Assembly: GCA_013285965.1 (NCBI GenBank)
Contig: JABDGQ010000004.1
Location: 59,717-123,716 of the forward strand
DNA from: Chlamydiota bacterium
GTDB taxonomy: Bacteria; Chlamydiota; Chlamydiia; Chlamydiales; Parachlamydiaceae
Length of the DNA: 64,000 nucleotides
Direction: 5' to 3'
This document shows, one piece after another, positions 56,868-63,185 of this stretch (positions within the stretch are counted from its first letter, which is position 1; each line of letters begins with the position of its first letter). A model generated the notes under the pieces. That model worked only from the letters and a program-made list of their open reading frames with translations, made no database searches and was not told where the DNA came from. The position numbers and the translations under genes are program-made.

Positions 56868-57386
56868 TCAGCTTCCTAGTTGGTTAAATTGGTAATTTAT
56901 TTTAATTTTTTGAAAGTAAGAATTGAATATTTCTTTAGCTGGATCATAATCTAAAATCAAGCTATTTTCACCGTTTATTATTTTGAGCTGATTGGATGAC
57001 AAACTGATCAATATCAAAGCCTTTGTCTCATTATTTTTTATAAATTTAAATGCTAATGATGGTAAGAAGACCGCTGATTTAGTTAATTCATGCACGTAAT
57101 GAGTTTCATCAAGTAACAGATCTTGCAATTCTTTTTGCATACCACAGCTTAGAGTGTTTCCAGATGACAATAATTCATAAGCAGGTGATTGCGCGCTAAA
57201 TTTTACAGGGATAACTGTTACTGAGTCGGGCTGATAAATAACATCCACGGCTTCTTTTCCTAACAATGTTTGCAATTTAAGTTCCTTATTCTGATCATCA
57301 ATAATTTGGGAGTGCATGCTGTTGGCAAACAATACACACATAACAAAAAGCAATGTCCATACTGAATTAAAAATTTTATTAAACAT
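56868..57386 (-). CDS. Secreted partner of the caspase-like protein, unknown
   Basis: A 172-residue protein with a signal peptide (MFNKIFNSVWTLLFVMCVLF, cleaved near residue 25). The mature part looks beta-rich (VIYQPDSVTVIPVKFSA; FIKNNETKALILISLSSNQL), with a single Cys in LSCGMQKELQDLL. No family is recognised. Its stop is one base from the start of the caspase-like gene, so the two are almost surely translated from one mRNA, and both are exported. That makes a pro-peptide, inhibitor or substrate role possible, which is inference from arrangement only. Confidence 0.65.
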   Translation of the reverse strand: MFNKIFNSVWTLLFVMCVLFANSMHSQIIDDQNKELKLQTLLGKEAVDVIYQPDSVTVIPVKFSAQSPAYELLSSGNTLSCGMQKELQDLLLDETHYVHELTKSAVFLPSLAFKFIKNNETKALILISLSSNQLKIINGENSLILDYDPAKEIFNSYFQKIKINYQFNQLGS

Positions 57387-57559
57387 AACACAAACCTTTT
57401 TAAATTAATAAAAACAAATTAATGTAGATTTAAAATCATACACTATGATGATGGACTAGCGATATAAATAACTAATAAAGATTAGAAAAGTATTTGATTG
57501 TCTTAGAACCTGTGCAAAATCTTTTTAAAAGAGTATAAAGTTTATGTTCAACAATAACC

Positions 57560-57853
57560 TTGACTCATTGCTACCCAAGCAATATCAATCCCGAAAAATT
57601 TGATAAGATTAAGCCTATTCTTGAGTCTGCGCGCAAAAAAACTCGACCTCGAAGCATTGATTTGTATGATGTGTTCTGCGGAATTTTGTATGTTTTAACA
57701 GGAATTAAGCGTCTCATAGCTGTCGACACGCATGCAATCCATATAACGACTGCGAATATCACGGATCGAGGTGGTTCTTTGGAAATGTTTGCATTGCATA
57801 AAGACATTTTTTTTGGATGGGGAAAACGTTCTTGTAGGCTGTTCTGCTTATGA
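57560..57853 (+). pseudogene. Internally deleted IS5-family transposase
   Basis: The 97-codon frame (TTG start where an ATG is expected) joins two distant pieces of a transposase. The N-terminal part reads YPSNINPEKFDKIKPILESA and IDLYDVFCGILYVL. It runs directly into the catalytic-core piece GIKRLIAVDTHAIHITTANI followed by TDRGGSLEMF. In intact relatives more than a hundred residues lie between these parts, and a further few residues (Q-G-L-P type) are missing after VDT. The final catalytic part is absent. Two in-frame deletions thus left an open frame that looks like a small gene. Confidence 0.85.
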
Positions 57854-57860
57854 AAAAATT

Positions 57861-57900
57861 ATAAACTACCACAGAGTCCACAGAGCCCACAGAGGGGGTT
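57861..57900. repeat. Left inverted repeat of GxxExxY unit
   Basis: ATAAACTACCACAGAGTCCA continuing CAGAGCCCACAGAGGGGGTT. It pairs with 58130-58170. CACAGAG-rich inverted repeats of this sort commonly flank GxxExxY genes in many bacteria. Confidence 0.85.
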
Positions 57901-58129
57901 ATGAATTATTCAGCCAATCTTAATGTATCAGAAGAGATAGATAAACGTGAAACTGATCCTTTAACGGGTAATATTATAGGAGCTGCTATCGATGTACATC
58001 GTGCATTGTGGTCTGGTTTACTTGAATCAACCTACTTATTTAAAGCTCTATGGAACTTGCGCTAGAGGACTACTTATCAATTTCAATGTCAAACGTTTGG
58101 TAGAAGGCATTCGTCGAATGAAGACATAA
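57901..58129 (+). pseudogene. GxxExxY protein remnant, internal deletion and frameshift
   Basis: Starts ATG at 57901, giving the family's usual opening: DPLTGNIIGAAIDVHRALWS then GLLEST. Normal GxxExxY proteins continue with about 60 residues including the GxxExxY/VELK core. Here the sequence jumps directly to the C-terminal part, TYLKLYGTCARGLLINFNVK followed by RLVEGIRRMKT and a stop at 58127-58129, but in a different frame. Thus the gene lost its middle and is frameshifted at the junction. It is bounded by CACAGAG inverted repeats on both sides. Confidence 0.85.
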
Positions 58130-58170
58130 CCCCTCTCTGTGCGCTCTGGGGGCTCTGTGGTAGTTTTTAT
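58130..58170. repeat. Right inverted repeat of GxxExxY unit
   Basis: In reverse complement it reads AAAAACTACCACAGAGCCCC continuing CAGAGCGCACAGAGAGGGGT, matching the left repeat at 57861 with a few changes. It begins immediately after the GxxExxY stop codon. Confidence 0.85.
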
Positions 58171-58387
58171 TTTTGTAATTTATTTTTTTATATAAGAAGA
58201 ATTTCAAGAGAGATGATACATCAAAAAGATTCTGAAAAAAGATTCTGAACAGGTTCTTAAAAGTCTAACGTAGCCTCCCAAAATAAAAAAAATTCAAAAT
58301 GGTGGAGGTTGCTTGCGTTTCCTCTAAAAATTCATTATATTACAATTAATTTTAGAACGTAACCAGATACCCTATTTAAAATTTTTT

Positions 58388-58960
58388 ATGCTTGAAAAAG
58401 ATGACGCAAACGAAGCAATGGCTGAAAGACCATTGGAGTGTGGTGAGTGCAAAAGATCTATCGCCATTATTTACACTGAAATTATTGGCGATGTGGAAAC
58501 TAATACCTGCATGTGTGCTGATTGCCCAGAAGTGCAACGCCGTCTTTACGGAACAGCAGCACAGTTGCACATTGCTAATCAAATCAATCCTGTGATTACA
58601 GGGGCCAACGCTCAATTAGTATGTGGTAACTGCAGCACAACTTTGGAAGATGTCAAAAGAGGTCATCGTTTAGGGTGTGCAGAATGCTACGTAGTTTTTG
58701 AAGATATCTTGCCACTTGAAATGCACGCAGTACATTCGCTGCCAAATCAACTCTATCCATATAAAAAAGGACTCCCCATGCATATTGGCAGAACACCAGG
58801 GGAAATGCAGACTATTAATATTTTTTCGCAAATATTGGCTTTGGATGAAGTTTTAAAAGAGATGCTCAGCAAAGAGAATTATGAGCAAGCAGCTATATTG
58901 AGAGATCAAATTAAAAATCTTACTAAAAACTCCTCTTCCGCATCTAAGAGCGAATCATGA
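58388..58960 (+). CDS. mcsA: McsA, zinc- and UVR-containing activator of McsB
   Basis: A 190-residue protein with four zinc-type Cys clusters: LECGECKRS, TCMCADCPE, LVCGNCSTTL and LGCAECYVVF. A YKKGLPMHIGRTP segment follows, and a C-terminal UVR helix pair (LSKENYEQAAILRDQIKNLT). This is the McsA arrangement known from Bacillus, where it activates the arginine kinase McsB. Its stop overlaps the mcsB start by four bases, as in C. trachomatis CT676-CT675. Its expected partners ClpC and McsB are both encoded in the window. Start at 58388 fits the clusters' usual N-terminal position. Confidence 0.9.
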   Translation: MLEKDDANEAMAERPLECGECKRSIAIIYTEIIGDVETNTCMCADCPEVQRRLYGTAAQLHIANQINPVITGANAQLVCGNCSTTLEDVKRGHRLGCAECYVVFEDILPLEMHAVHSLPNQLYPYKKGLPMHIGRTPGEMQTINIFSQILALDEVLKEMLSKENYEQAAILRDQIKNLTKNSSSASKSES

Positions 58961-60036
58961 GTAATTTAAACACTACGGGGCATTCATTTTTGTGTCCACA
59001 AGGTTTATGGACTAACAATAATAATACAATTTGGCTCGGCTCAACAATAACGCTCTATCGTAATTTAGACAAGTTTGTATTTTCAGATAAACTAACGACT
59101 GACAAGCGCAAACAAATTATCGCCCTGCTTTCACCAGCGTTATTAACGCATGAGCAATTAAATGAAGTGCGCATTTTGCCTGCCGAAGAACTTTCTCCAC
59201 TTGAAAAAGAATTTTTAGTTGAACATTTTTTATCCCACCAAAGCTTTCATCAGGCCCATTCAGGTGAAGCCTTTATTATAGATAAAAGCTGTACTTTTTT
59301 GGCTGTTTTCAATCTCCATGATCATTTAATTTTACAATTAATTGACGCCAAAGAAGAATTAGAGAACTCTTACGAGAATTTACTAAAAATAGAAAACAAA
59401 ATAAATCAATCGGCAAATTTTGCTTTCTCATCTAAATTTGGCTTTTTGACTTCTGATGTAACACAATGTGGTACTGGATTAGTTGTTAATGTGTTTTTAC
59501 ATTTACCCATGCTTCGCTACAGCAATACTTTAAATCAAGTGTTAGCTAAAAACATGGCTGATGGTATTACACAGACTGGCTTACAAGGCAACCCTCAAGA
59601 TATTATTGGAGATATAGTCGCCTTTCATAATAGTTACACTATCGGCACAACTGAAGAAAATATATTCACTAATTTGCGCACTTTGGCCACACATTTAGTA
59701 ATTGAGGAAAATAGTCTGCGCCAACAAATGCAACAAAGCACCGAAACAGCTTCGGCGGAAATAAAAGATCGTGTAAGCCGTGCATACGCTATTTTAGTGC
59801 ATTCTTATAAATTAGAATCAGTTGAGGCTTTACAGGCTCTGAGTTTGCTTAAATTGGGACTAGATATGAATTGGCTCAAAGGTGCCACACAAGCTGATTT
59901 AAACAAACTTTTGTTTTTTTCGCGTCGCGCTCATTTATTATGCCACCATGGACAACATATCGAACATGATAAGCTACCACATCGACGCGCCGAATTCATT
60001 CATCAGGCATTAAAGGGGTTGGAATTATTAATATGA
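58957..60036 (+). CDS. mcsB: McsB homologue, arginine-kinase fold with altered active site
   Basis: A 359-residue protein of the ATP:guanido phosphotransferase family. Overall alignment with McsB is clear: LGSTITLYRNLDKF, FLTSDVTQCGTGLVVNVFLH, VAFHNSYTIGTTEENI and the C-terminal HQALKGLELL. However, phosphate-binding Arg residues in S-S-R-I-R-L-A-R are Thr30 and Thr32 here. The catalytic NEEDH is NLHDH (119-123), the active Cys position is Asp167 (TSDVTQ instead of TSCPTN), GTGLRAS is GTGLVVN, and R-G-L-Y-G-E-G is TGLQGNP. It is therefore probably a pseudokinase that still could act as a ClpC adaptor. The Bacillus motifs are quoted from memory. Confidence 0.85.
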   Translation: MSNLNTTGHSFLCPQGLWTNNNNTIWLGSTITLYRNLDKFVFSDKLTTDKRKQIIALLSPALLTHEQLNEVRILPAEELSPLEKEFLVEHFLSHQSFHQAHSGEAFIIDKSCTFLAVFNLHDHLILQLIDAKEELENSYENLLKIENKINQSANFAFSSKFGFLTSDVTQCGTGLVVNVFLHLPMLRYSNTLNQVLAKNMADGITQTGLQGNPQDIIGDIVAFHNSYTIGTTEENIFTNLRTLATHLVIEENSLRQQMQQSTETASAEIKDRVSRAYAILVHSYKLESVEALQALSLLKLGLDMNWLKGATQADLNKLLFFSRRAHLLCHHGQHIEHDKLPHRRAEFIHQALKGLELLI

Positions 60037-60052
60037 ATTTTTGGATTAGAAT

Positions 60053-61972
60053 ATGAATATTTCCGAGTTAGGTTGTAGCTTAAGTGAAATATATGTAGCT
60101 TCTCAAAAGAATGGCACAACGCCACCTATTTACGCTACAACTAAAGGGTATTTGTATTGTTCTGTTGGTGTATGGGGGAAGTGTGTAACAATCGGCGATT
60201 TTATTCGTGCACATTCTCCATGGTATGTTAACAATCCGCCCTCGACTGAACAAATTTTACACAACACCCTTACCGCAGTATTTGAAAGTGTTGTTTTAAC
60301 TGTCTATGGCGAGCGTCAAAAACGCTTACAAGACGCCCTTTTGCAATTAAATGCCACAACTTTTGATCACACCTACAGTGAAGATCAACAAAAAAAAAAT
60401 TTAAACGACCATATAAAGGGTGAAACGAACGGATTAATAGAAGAATTGCAAGTACGGTTACAAATAAGAACACCACTCAGCGAGATATTAAGCCCAGACC
60501 AGCGCCGGACAATGCGTCAAATTTATTATGAGTTTCAAGCTTATATTTTACCTTTTTGGGAAAAATTTTTAGATCAAAGCCATCACTGGCAAGATCATTT
60601 AATTGGCAAATTGCAGCCAGGTAACGCCATTATGCAAGGTGATTTTTTTAATGTTGTAAAAAGTGAAATCCACTACACCTTATTTGAGTGTATCGTAAAA
60701 GTTGATGTACCACTAACGGCGCTTGCCAAATTAAATAATCCTGCTTGTCTTTTACCCGCCGATAAAAAAGCACTCAAAAAATGGACAGATGCTATTGCCC
60801 AGTGCAGCAACAAATTGACTCCAGTTCTTATTGCTAACGCCTTGCAAGATGTAGTTATGATCTTAAATTTGCATCATAAAAATCCAATTACATTATTTGA
60901 TTTACTCTCTTGGTTATACCAACTTCATTGTCCGATTTTACTCAAAGAAGATCATGAACATATGAATTGGCGTGAAGGATTAAAAAGTGGTGATGCAATT
61001 ATGTGCAATCACCATACATACCATTTAGGGAATGAACTATTGTCTGATAAGATTATAAACAACGCCTATAAAGTTTTCAAATTACAAAACTTCAGAACCC
61101 AGGCGGTGGTAAAAATTGCTAGCAATCGTTTGGCATTATTGATGAATAAAAAAGATGATTCAGGCTGGGGCTTTGCTATGGTAGAAACTATAGATTGCGA
61201 CTTGCAAGGCCGCTGCACCATTGTTGAAGAGCTAGAAGCACCATTGAGTCAGCACGAGTGGACAAGTACACAATGGCGTCTTAATTCTACTGATCAGCAC
61301 ATTGCGCTTGTTTTTGCCAATCATATAAGACACATGGTGGCTTCTAATGCTATGCCTGCTGATCTTTCACTAAATCATTTAATGTGGAAGGGAGATATTT
61401 TAAAATCCACACATGCCTTTAGCAAAGTGCCTTTTGATTATAATACTGTAGAGGGTTATTGTATCGCTTGTGCTAAAAGTAATACTTATGTGCTGCAATT
61501 TATCATGTCCGTATCAGGACTAGAACAACATCCAGTCGCTATTTACTACCGCAAAAAAGTAAATTATGTTTTGCAGACAGGTAAAACTAATTTACTCATC
61601 GATCCATTATCTCCAGAAGAACAACCAAAACAATACGAAAGCCATGTAGAAGAGCTCTGTCAGCAGGTGTTAGCATGTCGCGATGTATGTTTTAAATACC
61701 GTCTTGCCAAACTACGCGCTGACAAAAAAGGACCTCAAGTTCATGAAATAAATGAAATTCAAACTACTGTATTTGATAGGTTATGTTACCTACATTCTCA
61801 ACATCCAACACCTGGAGTTTGGTCAAATGATCTATTCATAAAACAAGTTGCGGATAGTTTTGAGAATACAATGTGGCCTCCACCAGATCCTCTGGAAACA
61901 CAATTATATTGGCAAGAAAATTTTAAATTAATGCGCCAGTATGAAGAAACCGCAAAAAAAGTAAGCAATTAA
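60053..61972 (+). CDS. Large protein with possible degenerate kinase fold (Pkn5-like?)
   Basis: A 639-residue soluble protein. The N-terminal half is helical without recognised motifs. From about residue 340 the pattern is kinase-like: AYKVFKLQNF, QAVVKIASNRLALLM (a beta-3 Lys and helix C), a hinge-like TIVEELEAPLSQHEW, a helix before a catalytic-loop-like PADLSLNHLMWKGDILKS, then VEGYCIACAKSN and helical C-lobe segments. The HRD His/Arg, the loop Asn and DFG are not conserved, so activity is unlikely. In C. trachomatis the degenerate kinase Pkn5 lies close to mcsB (with sctC between). Here it follows mcsB by 16 bases. The assignment is a hypothesis. Confidence 0.45.
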   Translation: MNISELGCSLSEIYVASQKNGTTPPIYATTKGYLYCSVGVWGKCVTIGDFIRAHSPWYVNNPPSTEQILHNTLTAVFESVVLTVYGERQKRLQDALLQLNATTFDHTYSEDQQKKNLNDHIKGETNGLIEELQVRLQIRTPLSEILSPDQRRTMRQIYYEFQAYILPFWEKFLDQSHHWQDHLIGKLQPGNAIMQGDFFNVVKSEIHYTLFECIVKVDVPLTALAKLNNPACLLPADKKALKKWTDAIAQCSNKLTPVLIANALQDVVMILNLHHKNPITLFDLLSWLYQLHCPILLKEDHEHMNWREGLKSGDAIMCNHHTYHLGNELLSDKIINNAYKVFKLQNFRTQAVVKIASNRLALLMNKKDDSGWGFAMVETIDCDLQGRCTIVEELEAPLSQHEWTSTQWRLNSTDQHIALVFANHIRHMVASNAMPADLSLNHLMWKGDILKSTHAFSKVPFDYNTVEGYCIACAKSNTYVLQFIMSVSGLEQHPVAIYYRKKVNYVLQTGKTNLLIDPLSPEEQPKQYESHVEELCQQVLACRDVCFKYRLAKLRADKKGPQVHEINEIQTTVFDRLCYLHSQHPTPGVWSNDLFIKQVADSFENTMWPPPDPLETQLYWQENFKLMRQYEETAKKVSN

Positions 61973-61973
61973 A

Positions 61974-62018
61974 AAATAGACTTCTTTTCAAAAAAAGCCA
62001 GTTTGAAAAGAAGTTTAT
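61974..62018. repeat. Repeat family 2 palindrome as convergent terminator
   Basis: AATAGACTTCTTTTCAAAAA and the inverted GTTTGAAAAGAAGTTTATT form a hairpin flanked by A and T tracts, in the 47-base gap between convergent genes at 60053 and 62020. Either strand would read it as a terminator. Confidence 0.8.
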
Positions 62019-62019
62019 T

Positions 62020-62787
62020 TTATTTTAGAGTTATGCAGGTGGCGTTTCTACCTGTAACACGATCGCGTCGATAAGAAAAGAAATCAGCACTGTTCTCATA
62101 TGTACTAATTCGCGCTACTTCAATATGCTCAGGTTGTATACCAGCTTCTTTAAGTTGCCATTCACTAATGGCCCAAAAATCAAAATAATTAGGACGCACC
62201 TGGAAAGGCCAAAAAATTTGCGGTAATTCAGTACGATAATTAATAAATTCTGCTTTCAAAGGTCCCAAACTCGGTGAGATACATACTAACAAATCTGCAG
62301 GGTGTGAGTGAAAATAATGTTGCATCTGCGCTATAGCATGCGCATAAATATTAACAGCACTACCACGCCATCCCGCATGCACTGTGGCGGCAGCATGATT
62401 GATAGGATCGTAGAATAAGGCCACTTGACAATCAGCATGTTGAGTTATGATTGAAATCCCCGGTGTTTGTGTGAGTAGGCCATCGCAATTAGGTAATAAG
62501 TTAGGCGATTTATGATCGACTAATCCTAATGCTTTTCCATGCACATTATTACTGCCTACTAAACGATTCCAAGCTGGTATTGTAGCCTTCAAATGCTCTT
62601 GGATGCATTTTAAGTTAGCATTAACATTTTCAGGAACATCACCCACCTCTAAACATACATTCAGGGAAGCAAATTGACCACCACTGAAACCACCGCTGCG
62701 TAAAAAAACAGCATGCCAAACTTTGCCAGTATTGGCTAGTAAATCAAACTCTAACCATTCTAAATCATTTAATTTTTTACGGTTCAT
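62020..62787 (-). CDS. pgeF: YfiH/PgeF-family (DUF152) multicopper-polyphenol-oxidase-fold protein
   Basis: A 255-residue cytoplasmic protein with the family's metal-ligand layout: the first His in NNVHGKALG, the motif TQHADCQVALFYDP, and the third block ATVHAGWRGSAVNIYAHA. In E. coli this family edits peptidoglycan by removing misincorporated residues, and related proteins handle purine nucleosides, so its exact role is open. The ADCQ...HAGWRG section has an 81-base perfect inverted copy 740 bases away, at 63105-63185. The ribosome site upstream is weak. It lies convergent with the kinase-like gene. Confidence 0.9.
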   Translation of the reverse strand: MNRKKLNDLEWLEFDLLANTGKVWHAVFLRSGGFSGGQFASLNVCLEVGDVPENVNANLKCIQEHLKATIPAWNRLVGSNNVHGKALGLVDHKSPNLLPNCDGLLTQTPGISIITQHADCQVALFYDPINHAAATVHAGWRGSAVNIYAHAIAQMQHYFHSHPADLLVCISPSLGPLKAEFINYRTELPQIFWPFQVRPNYFDFWAISEWQLKEAGIQPEHIEVARISTYENSADFFSYRRDRVTGRNATCITLK

Positions 62788-62807
62788 TATTGACCTGTAG
62801 ATTAGGC

Positions 62808-62832
62808 ATTAGACTTCTTTCGAAATAGGTCT
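62808..62832. repeat. Repeat family 2, compact copy
   Basis: ATTAGACTTCTTTCGAAATA then GGTCT, in the gap between yfiH and the small orphan frame. It has only the left arm and a short return AGACC-like word. Confidence 0.6.
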
Positions 62833-62849
62833 ATTTATAGAAATATGTC

Positions 62850-63110
62850 CTAATTAACATATTTAATATAATAAGCATGGAATTCATTTTTTAATTTTTC
62901 CCAACACTCTTTTAGGTATCTTGCCGCCTCCTGGGCCTGTAAAGAACGAGTGCCAGTATACAGCATTATGTTATCAATTTTAGCTATATAAGAATTGTTG
63001 CTGAGGTTTAAAAACTTCCATTTTTTGGAGCGTAGCGACAGATTTGTTGCCCAATCGCCACGCACACCAAATTGGCTAATTTTTACAACTTTTTCCGTAT
63101 CAGGCAACAT
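62850..63110 (-). CDS. Small orphan reading frame, perhaps a truncated gene
   Basis: An 86-residue frame beginning MLPDTEKVVKISQFGVRGDW and ending HAYYIKYVN. An alternative ATG at 63122 lies inside the inverted yfiH copy and is less likely. The protein has mixed composition with a helical C-terminus (QAQEAARYLKECWEKLKNEF) and no known family. There is no ribosome site. Its 5' end coincides with the edge of the 81-base yfiH insertion, so the original promoter and perhaps N-terminus were probably removed. It could be a relic rather than an active gene. Confidence 0.4.
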   Translation of the reverse strand: MLPDTEKVVKISQFGVRGDWATNLSLRSKKWKFLNLSNNSYIAKIDNIMLYTGTRSLQAQEAARYLKECWEKLKNEFHAYYIKYVN

Positions 63111-63185
63111 GCTGATTGTCAAGTGGCCTTATTCTACGATCCTATCAATCATGCTGCCGCCACAGTGCATGCGGGATGGCGTGGT
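63105..63185. repeat. 81-bp perfect inverted copy of part of yfiH
   Basis: Identical over 81 bases to the reverse complement of 62362-62442, which codes for the metal-ligand region of the YfiH protein. Homology ends abruptly on both sides (CAGG before, GGTGG after). It spans the last codons of ftsH and the start of the orphan frame. Confidence 0.95.

Larger units (their letters stand above)
57506..58256 (+). mobile_element. Decayed IS5-family element with GxxExxY relic inside
   Basis: Left end GAACCTGTGCAAAATCTTTT and right end (read in reverse complement) GAACCTGTTCAGAATCTTTT are inverted repeats. Both are flanked by the direct repeat TTA (57503-57505 and 58257-58259). Inside are an internally deleted transposase and a separate GxxExxY gene remnant bounded by its own inverted repeats. 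The element is 751 bases long and cannot move by itself. Confidence 0.8.

Noticed and set aside
60037..62019. Type III secretion gene sctC directly after mcsB, as in C. trachomatis
   Set aside because: The frame present lacks a signal peptide and secretin motifs; no sctC is seen in the window.
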